DNA of 64,000 nt from UBA2589 sp965223235 (GCA_965223235.1 CBDCVV010000016.1:207646-271645), one strand, 5' to 3'. Shown: positions 27,186 to 36,194, counted from the stretch's first letter. A program made the numbers and translations. Notes: a model not told the origin generated them from the sequence alone.

Positions 27186-29776
27186 GCCCGAGCCCGCCGA
27201 AGGCTGCGGAGCGACTTCTCGCGTGGCTTACGAACCCGCTCGACCGTCCCTTCGTTCTCGCGGACGCGGCGGAGCGCTTCGGATCCATCGCTCGGAGTGA
27301 AGGTCCCCGAGCGGCTCGCCGGTGGTACTGGTCGCAAGCCCTTCGGGCCGGGCCGGCCGCGTTCCATGCGAGGGTTCTCGACGTACGTGAACTCGGTCTC
27401 CGGGGGGCCGCAGAGGAAGCTCGACGCGTAGCACGGACCGTTGCGAAGCGCCCTCTATACGCGACCGGAGTCGTCGGGACGCTCGCGATGGGGTTGGCGT
27501 CGGCCGCCATCGTGGTCACGGTCGCGTGGTCGGTTTGGCTCGCACCCCTCCCGATTCCGAACCCCGAAGGCGTGGTCCGGCTCCTTGAGCTCGACTTGGC
27601 CGAGACCGACCATCTCGAAAGCCAGTCGCCCGCCTGGCGGTTGGCGCCTCCACTCCTGGAGGACGCCCGCCGAGCGGACTTCTCGACGATCCGCGCGGTG
27701 TCCGGTGTGGCCCAGCACCTATTCGACTGGGAAGTCGACGGCGAGCTAGGCAGGCTCTCTGCCCGGGTGGTGTCACCCGAAGCGTTCGCGATCCTCGGAA
27801 TCGAGCCTCGGCACGGCCGAACGATCGAGAGCGACGTCATGCCGGAAGTCGTTCTGACGACGCCGTTCTGGCTCCGCGAGTTCGGTGGTGACCCAGACGT
27901 GGTAGGGTCGGTCGCGTTGACGTTGAACGGGGAGGATCACCGAGTCGTCGGCGTGGCGGATCTCCCCGAGGGATACCCGGGCCACGCCGACGTCGTGACC
28001 GTATTCCGCTTTACTCCCGATGAGTTGACGGAAGGGATGCGCGGCGCTCGATACCTCGACGTGATTGCCAGGGTGGAGCCAGGTCGATCGATCGCGGAGG
28101 CGAGCGCGGAGTTCGATGCCTTTGTGCGTGGGCAAGGGTCGATCCACCCACAGCATCGAGGTTGGGGCGGCCGAGCCGAGTCACTGCACGCCTCGTTGTT
28201 CGCTCCCTATACGTCCGTGCTCAAGCTTCTCCTGGGGGCCGGTATCCTCTTCCTCGCGCTCGCATCGGCCAACGCGACGGGGTTGGTCGCCGCGCGCGCG
28301 CTCGACAGCGCCCGGGATCATGCGGTCCGCCTCGCTCTCGGTGCGTCGCGGAGGCGACTACTCCGCGCGATGATTGTGGAGTGCCTTGCCCTGACGCTGC
28401 TCAGCGCCGCGATTGCGCTCTGGCTAGCCTATGGGCTCCTCGGACCCGTGCGGAGCATGATGCCGGCCGATGCCCCTCGTGTGGGAGAGGTAGCTCTTTC
28501 CCCCGTGCTCATCGGCGGAGTCTTGATGGGGGCCACCGCGATCGGGCTCCTCGTCGCCTTGCTCGCGCACGCGTTGTCGTCCAAGGCGTCCGTCACGGGA
28601 CTCCGTGCTCGAAGTCGAGGCTTCACGGGCACTCGCGGCCGTGGGGTCATCGTGGTCGGACAGGTCGCCCTAACGACCCTCTTGGTCACGACCGGCGCCG
28701 TCGTGCTCTCGAGGATGGCAGAGCTTCGATCCGTCGACCTCGGGTTCGAACCCGAAGATCTCGTCTCTTCGCAAGTGATTCTGGGCTCGGATCGGTACCC
28801 GACGCCCGAAAGCCGGCTCTTGTTCTGGGATGGAATCTTAGAGCGCGCTTCCGCGCGAGGGCTCGAAGTCGCGATTGGTACCAATGCTCCGATGTCGGGG
28901 ATGAACTTTCCCTTCGGCTACCGGATCAACCCGGGCGACGATCAGTCGTTCGCCCAATACCACATCGTGAGTCCGGGTTACCTCGGCCTCATGGAGATCG
29001 ACCTGATCGCGGGTAGGGACTTCTCGACCGACGACGTGGCGGAGGGGGAGAAGGTCATCATCGTCAACGAGCGATTCGTAGAAGAGCACTTTCCGCAGGG
29101 CGAGGCCGTCGGTCAGGAGATCACGGTCTTGGCCGATCGCGCTCGGATCGTAGGGGTCGCCGCGTCGGTGCGTCACGCGGGTCCGTCCGAAGAAGCACCC
29201 ACCGAGATCTACGCTCCGTTCACTCAGGCGCCGTGGCCCCATGCGCATGTGGTCGCCCGCGGCACGCCTCAGTTGCTGGCGGGCCCCATCTCCGAACTCC
29301 TAGACGACGTCGACCCGTCCCTTAACGCCCCCGCCGCAGAGGGGTATAGCCGCTACGTCTCCGGTTGGTTCGCTGCCATTCGGATCCAGGCGATCATCGT
29401 GACGATCCTCGCGGGGGTCGGTACGGCGCTCGCGGCCTTTGGCCTCTATGCATTGGTGGCGTACCGAGTGCGCGCTCGCCGCCGGGAGATCGGAATCAGG
29501 ATGGCGCTCGGGGCTTCGGGTTCGAGGACCTTCTCATCGGTCGTGCGGCATGGGGCGGGCCTCGGTGCCGTGGGGATGGCCTTCGGCTTCGGAGTGTGGC
29601 TCGTCCTCGGAGCTCGCGTCTCGGAGTTACTCGGGGAGGTGGCAGCAGCCGATATCCGAATTGCGCTGCTCGTCACCTTGTTGGTCGGGATCGTGGTCGT
29701 GACGGCCAGCGCCGTGCCAGCCATGCGAAGCGTTACCGTCGATCCGTCCGTGACGTTGCGGGACGACGAGAGCTAG
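27182..29776 (+). CDS. ADOP-type ABC permease (second copy)
   Basis: 864 residues. The start is the GTG at 27182, which overlaps the PadR stop (GTGA) and has GGAGGT five bases upstream; the longer open frame is not used. The N-terminal cytosolic domain (LDRPFVLADAAERFGSIARSEGPRAARRWYWSQAL) matches the other ADOP subtype, in which this segment resembles FVLGDLEEEF...RRWYW. Two MacB-PCD plus FtsX units follow, with FtsX motifs DHAVRLALGASRRRLLRAMIVE and RREIGIRMALGASGSRTFSSVV. No ABC ATPase is adjacent. It diverges strongly from the permease at 15233-17950, so these are not a recent duplication. Confidence 0.88.
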   Translation: MSPSPPKAAERLLAWLTNPLDRPFVLADAAERFGSIARSEGPRAARRWYWSQALRAGPAAFHARVLDVRELGLRGAAEEARRVARTVAKRPLYATGVVGTLAMGLASAAIVVTVAWSVWLAPLPIPNPEGVVRLLELDLAETDHLESQSPAWRLAPPLLEDARRADFSTIRAVSGVAQHLFDWEVDGELGRLSARVVSPEAFAILGIEPRHGRTIESDVMPEVVLTTPFWLREFGGDPDVVGSVALTLNGEDHRVVGVADLPEGYPGHADVVTVFRFTPDELTEGMRGARYLDVIARVEPGRSIAEASAEFDAFVRGQGSIHPQHRGWGGRAESLHASLFAPYTSVLKLLLGAGILFLALASANATGLVAARALDSARDHAVRLALGASRRRLLRAMIVECLALTLLSAAIALWLAYGLLGPVRSMMPADAPRVGEVALSPVLIGGVLMGATAIGLLVALLAHALSSKASVTGLRARSRGFTGTRGRGVIVVGQVALTTLLVTTGAVVLSRMAELRSVDLGFEPEDLVSSQVILGSDRYPTPESRLLFWDGILERASARGLEVAIGTNAPMSGMNFPFGYRINPGDDQSFAQYHIVSPGYLGLMEIDLIAGRDFSTDDVAEGEKVIIVNERFVEEHFPQGEAVGQEITVLADRARIVGVAASVRHAGPSEEAPTEIYAPFTQAPWPHAHVVARGTPQLLAGPISELLDDVDPSLNAPAAEGYSRYVSGWFAAIRIQAIIVTILAGVGTALAAFGLYALVAYRVRARRREIGIRMALGASGSRTFSSVVRHGAGLGAVGMAFGFGVWLVLGARVSELLGEVAAADIRIALLVTLLVGIVVVTASAVPAMRSVTVDPSVTLRDDES

Positions 29777-29779
29777 CCG

Positions 29780-30736
29780 TCATCGCCCCACAGGGAGCTT
29801 GTCAGGCCGCTTTTCGCCAGCGGACACAGCAAGCGGGAGCCAATTCTCTCGGGGCGGCAAGGCGCATACCGAGTATGGCGTGAAGACGCACGGAGCGTTG
29901 TAGGTGCGGTTGAAGTCGATGGTCGTCCAGCCGAGTGAATCCTCGAACTCTGCGCGGACATAGCGGCCACCCTGATAGGTGTCCTTCGTGGCCGTCGAGT
30001 CCCACATCATGATGAAGTACGATGTGCTGGTGGCGCCGCGTGTCGCGATCAGTCGATGCTCCTGACCATCTTTGCGAAAGACGATGTCCCCGGGTGCGTT
30101 GTACTCGACCATTCCGCCCGTTACGTCCGGAACCGTGATCGTCTTCGCTTCTTCGTACGGCTCGAACCGTGCGACGAGGTTCCACGACGGGTCGACCGGG
30201 TAGAAATCAGGGAGCCGGAAGGTCTCGATGAGCGGTGAATCCTCATCCCACGCCCGCAGCCAGAGTCGATCGGTTCCTTGCTCGGAGTGAACGCGCAGCC
30301 CGAGTGAGCCGAGCACCAGCCGCGTCGGGTCGTCCATTCGGTCGTGTCGCAGCTCCAACGGACCCTGCACGTCTTCGCCTTCGTAGACGGAGATCCCCGA
30401 ACCCGCTTCGGGGATCAGCGTTACGGCCTCACCAGATCGGACAAGCGTACCTGCGAAGGGACCCGCGTCTTCCTCCGGAAGGACGATGGGATGTGCGGGG
30501 TCGGAGCCGAAGGTGACCGAGGCGCCGTCGGGGAGATCCCAGAGTCCGATCCAGATGACCGCGCCGCCGGGCGGCTCGACGAGGCGTCCTTGGCGGTACT
30601 CGCGCCAATCGGCATGCTCGGTAGCGAAGATGGCCGCGTCGATGGGCGGCATCTCCGGCCACGGATCGGAGCAGGCTCCGATGCCCAAAGGGACCAAGAG
30701 CGCTACGGATAGCTTGAATCGGATGGTCGGAATCAT
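29780..30736 (-). CDS. DUF1684 lipoprotein
   Basis: 318 residues. A lipoprotein signal (FKLSVALLVPLGIGAC) is followed by the full DUF1684 domain. Typical marks are the N-terminal IFATEHADWREYRQGRLVEPPGGAVIWIGLWDLPDG and the C-terminal block DFNRTYNAPCVFTPYSVCALPPRENWLPLAVSAGEK with two conserved cysteines. The family has no settled function. The gene is convergent with the ADOP permease (3-base gap) and divergent from the plug-like receptor gene. A pair of small inverted repeats in the upstream gap is not convincing as an operator. Confidence 0.85.
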   Translation of the reverse strand: MIPTIRFKLSVALLVPLGIGACSDPWPEMPPIDAAIFATEHADWREYRQGRLVEPPGGAVIWIGLWDLPDGASVTFGSDPAHPIVLPEEDAGPFAGTLVRSGEAVTLIPEAGSGISVYEGEDVQGPLELRHDRMDDPTRLVLGSLGLRVHSEQGTDRLWLRAWDEDSPLIETFRLPDFYPVDPSWNLVARFEPYEEAKTITVPDVTGGMVEYNAPGDIVFRKDGQEHRLIATRGATSTSYFIMMWDSTATKDTYQGGRYVRAEFEDSLGWTTIDFNRTYNAPCVFTPYSVCALPPRENWLPLAVSAGEKRPDKLPVGR

Positions 30737-30870
30737 AGCTCAGTATCCGGTTCGGGGCCGTGGGGAGCAAGCTGGGTACGAGTGAGAACCAGGGGGGTGC
30801 TCCGAAAGGTTCCTGACCGTCGCGCGTATCCTCACACGTGTTCCCCCCGGATGCCGAGGAGCGAGAGGGC

Positions 30871-31749
30871 ATGCTACGCACCGCGGTGAGAGGTTGTGCG
30901 ATCCTTCCATATGCGATCGCCCTCCTTGGCGCGCCATCGACCCAAGTCGCTGCCCAGGTGGTCCACGGACGCGTAATCGGGGCCGGCTCCGGTGCCCCGA
31001 TCCAGAATGCTCGCCTCCTCCTGAGGGACCCCGATGGTGAGGTCCGGGCGGGGGTGTTCTCTGCGGAGAACGGGCGCTTCGAGTTGATGGCGGACCTTTC
31101 CGGCCTGGTGCGCCTGGAGGTCAGCCACATCGGGTACGCGGACTGGAGTACAGCGAATTTTGCGCTGGCCTCCGACGCAGTCATCGAGGTGGAGGTGCGA
31201 CTCGGGGTCGAGGCGATTCCTCTAGACCCCCTCGTCGTGGTGGCTCGGAGCGCAGGCGGCCGCGCGACGCAGTTCGAGCGACGTATGAACAGCGCGGGTC
31301 GGGTCGGGGGCTACTTCCTGACCGCCGACGAGATCGATCGGCGACCCGTAGCGACCGCGACGAAGCTCGTGCTTACTGCGCCTGGAATGAGCGTCCGACT
31401 CGCGGGACGCGAGGGAAGCGGAAACGCGGCGGTGGGGCTGGATCGGAACGTCATCATGGCGGGGGACTGTGTGGCGAGCACCTTCATCGACGGTGTTCGG
31501 ATCGATCAGGGCGGGAACGCTTCGATCGACGACTTACTCGCTCCGAATCGCATCGCTGGATTGGAGATGTACCCCCGCGGAGCCAGCGCTCCGCTCCAGT
31601 ACGTCGATGCCCGTCGACCTCAATGCGGAGTCGTGCTCTTCTGGACGAAGGAGCCGGAGCGGAATCGGTCAGGGTCTTGGGGTACCGGCAGGGTAGCCGT
31701 AGGCATTGGGCTCGTCGCTGCCGTGCTGACGCTCGGTCTCATTCGGTGA
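30871..31749 (+). CDS. Carboxypeptidase-regulatory domain plus TonB-receptor-plug-like protein, no barrel
   Basis: 292 residues from the ATG at 30871; a GTG at 30838 is the alternative. A signal peptide (GCAILPYAIALLGAPSTQVAAQ) precedes a carboxypeptidase-regulatory (CarboxypepD_reg) domain (VVHGRVIGAGSGAPIQNARLLLRDPDGEV). A plug-like segment follows (LTADEIDRRPVATATKLVLTAPGMSVRL...STFIDGVRIDQ), then a single hydrophobic helix at the very C-terminus (RVAVGIGLVAAVLTLGLIR). The beta-barrel expected of a TonB-dependent receptor is absent, and the chain ends normally, so this is a stand-alone plug-like protein and not a truncation by the window. Two cysteines (GDCVAS, RPQCGVV) may form a disulfide. 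Role unknown. Confidence 0.7.
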   Translation: MLRTAVRGCAILPYAIALLGAPSTQVAAQVVHGRVIGAGSGAPIQNARLLLRDPDGEVRAGVFSAENGRFELMADLSGLVRLEVSHIGYADWSTANFALASDAVIEVEVRLGVEAIPLDPLVVVARSAGGRATQFERRMNSAGRVGGYFLTADEIDRRPVATATKLVLTAPGMSVRLAGREGSGNAAVGLDRNVIMAGDCVASTFIDGVRIDQGGNASIDDLLAPNRIAGLEMYPRGASAPLQYVDARRPQCGVVLFWTKEPERNRSGSWGTGRVAVGIGLVAAVLTLGLIR

Positions 31750-31930
31750 CCAACCGAAAAAAACAGGTTGGGACCCTGCCTGGCTGTCCTCTACCTTTGT
31801 AGCAGACGTTCAATGCAACGATCGGCGGCATGGTGTCGTCTGAAACACGGGACGTACTGGGTGCGTAGAAGGATGCGAGGCCGGTAGCAGCGAGTTTGCC
31901 GACCTCGGCGACAGGAAAGAGGCGGACGCT

Positions 31931-32146
31931 ATGATGCGCTTTGCAGCGGGACTCACAGCTTCAGGGATTTTGGGATGGCTTCTCTTGGAAGCCCTCAAGA
32001 TTCTCATGGTACCGATCACCGCGTGGGTGATGGGCCTACTTGCAGCGGCGTTGAAAGTCGCCTTGGTAGGTGTGGGTCTCCTCGCCGCGTTGGGCCTCGG
32101 CTTCTTCGTCTACCGGAAGTCGCAACGGGCCCAGGAAAAGTTCTAG
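31931..32146 (+). CDS. Small two-helix membrane protein
   Basis: 71 residues with two predicted membrane helices (GLTASGILGWLLLEALKILMVPITAWVMG region and LLAAALKVALVGVGLLAALGLGFFVYR) and a basic C-terminus (RKSQRAQEKF). Nothing in it is diagnostic of a known family. AGAGG lies about ten bases before the ATG. The 181-bp stretch upstream holds a small stem-loop (CCAACC/GGTTGG, 31750-31771) and otherwise nothing I can interpret. It is reported because its hydrophobicity and GC3 pattern look like real coding sequence. Confidence 0.5.
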   Translation: MMRFAAGLTASGILGWLLLEALKILMVPITAWVMGLLAAALKVALVGVGLLAALGLGFFVYRKSQRAQEKF

Positions 32147-32240
32147 CTCTTCCGCTTCAACCTTCGTCACGTGTTATTTGTCATCCAACGATGACCGCGT
32201 GACCTACGCGGGGTCCTGCCTCCTCCCGCCCCAGAAGGCT

Positions 32241-32918
32241 TTGACTCGCAACTCTGACGCCCGAGTGCGCCTCGCGGTGACCGCCGCAGCCCTGGCTATG
32301 CTTGTCGTACCCGGTGCCACCATGGCCCAAAGTGCGGGCACGGTTCAGCTGTTCGCCGGGGACTCGGTCCGGATCAACGGCGACCGCATCGGTCGTGTCC
32401 TGAGCATCGACGGCGACGATCTCGTCGTCGTGAGCCGAGACGAGCCCCGATGTCGAGCTGGACAGATGCACGGTGAGGCTCCTGTGTGCGACCCGGCTCC
32501 GCTGCGTCGCACCGAGATGAAGCTCGGATCCGTTCGGATCGAGAAGCGGAGCGAGAAGTCCCGGATCAACCTTCGGACCGTCGTTGCGGGAGTCGTTGGC
32601 GGAGCGGCCTTCGCTTTGGCAGGTCGCGAGATCGGGCCCACGATTGGCTTTGGGAAGATCGAAGGGTGCCTCGATTCGGAAGACTCGGCGACTCAGCTTT
32701 GCTCGGATAACGATCGGATCGACCCTGCCGAGTATCCGAGGCTGCAACGCGAAGCGGACCAACGACGAGGCATGATCTTCTTCGGCGCGATCGGTGGGAC
32801 GGCGACGGCGATCCTGGTGCGCAAGCTCTCCATCGGGTGGGTCGACGTGACGACGCCGACCCCGGCGTCACCGGACCATGGCTGGGGCCTCTCCTTTACG
32901 CTCCCTAGCCCGCGCTGA
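32241..32918 (+). CDS. Exported protein of unknown function
   Basis: About 225 residues from a TTG at 32241. A GTG at 32199 is possible, and neither start has an ideal ribosome site. The TTG start gives a standard signal peptide (RVRLAVTAAALAMLVVPGATMAQ). The first mature domain is a small beta unit (GTVQLFAGDSVRINGDRIGRVLSIDGDDLVVVSRDE), similar in style to SH3-like or YaiO-type strands. A hydrophobic glycine-rich segment (VVAGVVGGAAFALAGREIG) follows, then a second one (MIFFGAIGGTATAILVRKL), as in glycine-zipper proteins. Its 3' end overlaps the convergent MBL-rhodanese gene by 14 bases. Function unknown. Confidence 0.6.
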   Translation: MTRNSDARVRLAVTAAALAMLVVPGATMAQSAGTVQLFAGDSVRINGDRIGRVLSIDGDDLVVVSRDEPRCRAGQMHGEAPVCDPAPLRRTEMKLGSVRIEKRSEKSRINLRTVVAGVVGGAAFALAGREIGPTIGFGKIEGCLDSEDSATQLCSDNDRIDPAEYPRLQREADQRRGMIFFGAIGGTATAILVRKLSIGWVDVTTPTPASPDHGWGLSFTLPSPR

Positions 32919-34315
32919 GACCAGCCCATTCCGAGAAGTTGCCATCGACGTGGATCGCCTCTCGGCCCGAGCGCTCGAGCAGAGACACCGCCGCTGAGGC
33001 ACGGTTTCCACTACGGCAGTAGGTAAGGATCGGGCGATCGGCCGGGACCTCGTCGAGGCGGGCGGCGAGCCGTGTGTGTGGAATGTGAAGCGCGCCGGGA
33101 ACGTGTGCCCCGGCGTACTCTGCGGACCCTCGAACGTCGAGGATGGCGTACCGGGTGGAGTCGACCGTCTCCGGAAGATCCGTGATGTGCCGACTCTCGA
33201 TGCGCGTCTTCGGACCGTTGTACGAGGCTAGCTGACTCGGCGTGATATAGCCGTGAATCCGGTCGTAACCGATCCGCACGAGGATCCGTACCGCCTGCTC
33301 CACCTCGTCCTCTTCTGCGACCAGATACATATCATCCTCGGGTGTCACGTATGAGCCGACGACCTGCGCGAAGTTGATCCCGAGTGGGGCGTAGATCGAG
33401 CGCTCGAGGTGGCTCGACAGGAAGTCGGATCGGTTCTGCCGCGTGTCGACGACCACGGCACCGTCGACGGCTCCCTTCGTCGAGATCTCGTCTGCAGTCA
33501 TCGCATTCGGAGCGGGAACCCTCGGCAGCGGAGGGATCCCTCGCCGATTCAGATCCTTCATGCGCGCGAAGTACAGCGGTGGTGCGGGCTGCCCGTCGAG
33601 GATCGCCCCCACGAATCCGGCCTCGTCCTCGAAGCCGAGGCCGGCGTTAAAGCGGCGTTCGTAGCCGACTGTCGACTGTGGAACCGCTCCTAGAGCTTTG
33701 CCGCACGCACTCCCAGCGCCGTGCCCGGGCCACACCTGAACGTGGTCGTCGAGGGTAAGGAAGCGTCGGGTCGACGCGAAGAGACGGCGGGCCGAAGGCT
33801 CTCGGGCCCCGGCGACGCCGGCCGCAGACTCGAGGAGGTCGGGGCGTCCGAGATCACCGACGAACACGAAGTCACCGGACGCAATGCCCATCGGCTCGGT
33901 GGCTCCACCCCCCATGTCCGTCACCAAGAAGCTGACGTGCTCGGGCGTGTGCCCGGGGGTGTGGAGGACCTGAAAGCGAATGTTGCCGATTTCGAACGAG
34001 TCTCCGTCGTGAAGGAGGTGTGTGTCGAAGTCCCCCTCCTTCGCCCAGAAATACTGCCAATCTTCCCCGCCTTCATCCGAGACGTAGAGCCTGGCATTCA
34101 GCTGCCGCCCCATCTCGGGGAGTCCGGGACAAGAAGTCGGCGTGGATGTGCGTCTCCGTCGCCGCGACGATCGTGAGCCCTTCCTCGTTGGCGATCTGCA
34201 CATACCGATCAATATCTCGCTCGGGGTCGATGACGATCGCCTCGCCAGTCCGTTGGCACCCGATGATGTACGCATATTGGGCGAGGTCGGGATCGAAGAC
34301 CTGTCGGAAGAACAT
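32905..34315 (-). pseudogene. MBL-fold persulfide dioxygenase-rhodanese fusion, interrupted by a one-base frameshift
   Basis: Read in two frames, this is a complete MBL-rhodanese protein of about 469 residues (CstB/BaxA-like). Frame one starts at ATG 34315 (FFRQVFDPDLAQYAYIIG) and carries the metal motif THIHADF. The other frame carries the rest: HTPGHTPEH, GDFVFVGDLGRPD, a first rhodanese domain without the catalytic Cys, and a second, active-looking one (ILTYCRSGNRAS). The frames meet at about 34126-34128, where one extra base in a CCC/GGG triplet breaks the frame; removing it gives HADFLSGLPEMGRQLNARL without a gap. These enzymes oxidise persulfide to sulfite or thiosulfate. It is the last gene of the ArsR-YeeE operon. 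A sequencing error is more likely than decay. Confidence 0.8.
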
Positions 34316-34359
34316 CGAAAGCTCCGGTAGAGGCTCTCGTGGATTCGAAGTGAGGGCTG

Positions 34360-34800
34360 CTAGCTGTGAGGCAGGCGGTGACGGAGTGCTCCGTAGCACC
34401 AGGCTCCCGCGACGGCACTCAGGAAGGCGATGGCCATCACGGTTACTCCATTGCCGAACAAGACGTAGATCGGTCCCGGGCAGGCCCCCAATAGGCCCCA
34501 CCCGAGCCCGAACGTGGTGCCACCGAGCCAGAACTGCCATCCCGGCCGGACGAAGGTGTCGGTCGGGAGATCGATCGGGCGTCCGGACATCGCCTGAAGC
34601 TGAAAGCGCTTGATCAGGGCGATGCCGAGGGCACCGGTCGCTACGGCCAGCCCAATAATCCCGTACATGTGGATGGACTGGAACCGAAACATCTCCTGGA
34701 TGCGGAACCACGAGACGACCTCGCCTCGCGTAAAGACGATCCCGAGCCCGATGCCGAGAAGGGCGTAGGGCCAAAGCGGCTCCGGCTTCCGTGTAGTCAC
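34360..34800 (-). CDS. YeeE/YedE-family membrane protein, second half
   Basis: 146 residues from GTG 34800, six bases after GGGAGG, overlapping the stop of the upstream YeeE gene (GTGA). It has four membrane helices and the family cysteine motif WGLLGACPGPIYVLFGNG. In two-gene YeeE/YedE systems each half holds one cysteine motif and together they form a channel for a sulfur compound, shown as thiosulfate for the TsuA branch. It sits between its partner half and the persulfide dioxygenase gene, which supports a role in sulfide or thiosulfate handling. The open frame extends upstream of the chosen start, but that extension reads as out-of-frame DNA of the partner gene. Confidence 0.85.
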   Translation of the reverse strand: MTTRKPEPLWPYALLGIGLGIVFTRGEVVSWFRIQEMFRFQSIHMYGIIGLAVATGALGIALIKRFQLQAMSGRPIDLPTDTFVRPGWQFWLGGTTFGLGWGLLGACPGPIYVLFGNGVTVMAIAFLSAVAGAWCYGALRHRLPHS

Positions 34801-35363
34801 GATCCACCTCCCAGCAGGAGGGGGAGGATGAGATGGGTCGAAACCAGGCCGCCGATGAAGAACCCGATCACGGCGACGAGCGAAGTCACACGGAACGCCG
34901 AGAGCCCCGAGATGGCATGTCCCGACGTACAGCCCCCCGCGTACCGAGTCCCGAAACCGACCAAGAAGCCGCCGCCCACGATCATGACCAGCCCTGGAAG
35001 TGTCCCGAGCGATGCCCACGAGAATATCTCGCGGGGTACGAGGCCCGAGAGGTCGGTGAGCCCCAGCGCGAAGAGATCGCCACGCGTAGCCTCGGAGATC
35101 GCTACGGTCTCGGGCCCGGAGACGGCTGCTATGAAGCCCCCGACGACCAGCCCCGCGGCCATGGTAAGGCGCCAGCCCCCCTTCTCTCGCCACGAGTATC
35201 GGAAGTACTCGAGTCCGGCGGGTAGCGTCGCCGCGCATACGTCGCGGAACGTGGACGAGACCCCCCACTTTCGACCGGCGTACAGGTATACGATCGGAAC
35301 CGTGAGGCCAATGAGGGGGCCCGTCACATACCACGGCCACGGACTAGTCAGGACTTCGATCAC
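34797..35363 (-). CDS. YeeE/YedE-family membrane protein, first half
   Basis: 188 residues with about five membrane helices and the signature cysteine loop RYAGGCTSGHAISGLSAF. Family members conduct sulfur-containing ions across the inner membrane. It is eight bases downstream of the ArsR gene stop and overlaps the second half by four bases, so the three genes are one operon with the MBL-rhodanese gene. The motif residues needed for substrate relay (Cys plus the following Ser-Gly-His) are intact. Confidence 0.88.
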   Translation of the reverse strand: MIEVLTSPWPWYVTGPLIGLTVPIVYLYAGRKWGVSSTFRDVCAATLPAGLEYFRYSWREKGGWRLTMAAGLVVGGFIAAVSGPETVAISEATRGDLFALGLTDLSGLVPREIFSWASLGTLPGLVMIVGGGFLVGFGTRYAGGCTSGHAISGLSAFRVTSLVAVIGFFIGGLVSTHLILPLLLGGGS

Positions 35364-35371
35364 GAAGCCTC

Positions 35372-35722
35372 CTACGATTCACGAGATGAGAGTGGATGGT
35401 TGGTCGCCGCGCTCAATGCCGCAGCCGACTCCTCGAGGCGACCGCACATGATGGCGCACAGCTCGAAGACCGAGTCGTCCGCGATCCGATACAGGGTGAA
35501 GAGTCCGTCTTTGCGGCGGGCTACGAAGTCGTGGGATCGAAGGAGCCCCAGGTGTTTCGAGACGTTGGCTTGTCCGAGCCCGGTTCTCGCCACGAGTTCG
35601 GATACGCTCCGCTCCCGATCCATCAGCGCCTCGAGTATCCGCAGGCGCGTCGGCTCGGCGAGCACACGGAAGCGCTGAGCGACCTTATCGAGCACCTCTG
35701 GGGGCATCGGGGCTCTATCCAT
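35372..35722 (-). CDS. ArsR-family regulator of the sulfur operon
   Basis: 116 residues: VAQRFRVLAEPTRLRILEALMDRERSVSELVARTGLGQANVSKHLGLLRSHDFV is a standard ArsR winged helix, spanning about residues 14-67. Two cysteines sit in the C-terminal helix as C89-x-x-x-C93 (ELCAIMCGRL). Persulfide sensors of the SqrR/BigR type use one Cys near residue 41 and one near 107. The first is missing here, so sensing, if thiol-based, would rely on the C89/C93 pair. Position at the head of the YeeE-YeeE-MBL-rhodanese operon argues for control by a reactive sulfur species. Start is ATG 35722 or the in-frame ATG five codons later. Confidence 0.87.
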   Translation of the reverse strand: MDRAPMPPEVLDKVAQRFRVLAEPTRLRILEALMDRERSVSELVARTGLGQANVSKHLGLLRSHDFVARRKDGLFTLYRIADDSVFELCAIMCGRLEESAAALSAATNHPLSSRES

Positions 35723-35762
35723 GAGAGATGGCGGTTAGGGTTGTGGGGCACCATGATGGAGC

Positions 35763-36185
35763 ATGCCACGAACCGCGCTTCTTCTCGGGCTCGCAGCGCT
35801 CAGTGCCGCGTGTGCCGAGGAGCTCCCGACCATCGTCCAACTGCAGCCTGCCTCGCTCACCGTGGCGGGGGATGTCACGATCGATTCGATCAACCCGGCC
35901 GTAGGCGTAGTGTCGCTGCTCGAGCCGGGTGGAGCGTCTCTGGCCACCACCACACTCGTCGATGGTCGCTACCGATTCAGCCACCTCTTCGATCCGGGAA
36001 TCGACGTCTGCCAGGGTCATGCGGTCCGCACGCGAATCGTGGACAACGGGTCGACCCGTGAGCAGACGAAGAATCTCGAACCGCGCTTCGGAGCTTGTGT
36101 CGTCTTGAACGACGATGGCATTACCCAGCGCATCGATATCGATTTTCCGTTCCTCTTGGGCGGACCGAGTCGGTCAGGCTTCTAG
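35763..36185 (+). CDS. Small putative lipoprotein
   Basis: 140 residues with a lipoprotein signal (RTALLLGLAALSAAC). The mature domain is a short beta sandwich resembling carboxypeptidase-regulatory repeats (DVTIDSINPAVGVVSLLEPGGASLATTTLVDGRYRFSHLF, about residues 38-76), with cysteines at VCQGHA and GACVVL. Divergent from the sulfur regulator with only 40 bases between the starts. Function unknown. Confidence 0.65.
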   Translation: MPRTALLLGLAALSAACAEELPTIVQLQPASLTVAGDVTIDSINPAVGVVSLLEPGGASLATTTLVDGRYRFSHLFDPGIDVCQGHAVRTRIVDNGSTREQTKNLEPRFGACVVLNDDGITQRIDIDFPFLLGGPSRSGF

Positions 36186-36194
36186 GCCCAGATA

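Noticed and set aside
31750..31771. CCAACC/GGTTGG stem with an A-rich loop after the plug-like protein gene.
   Set aside because: The 6-bp stem with a 10-base loop and no U-run is too weak to call a terminator.
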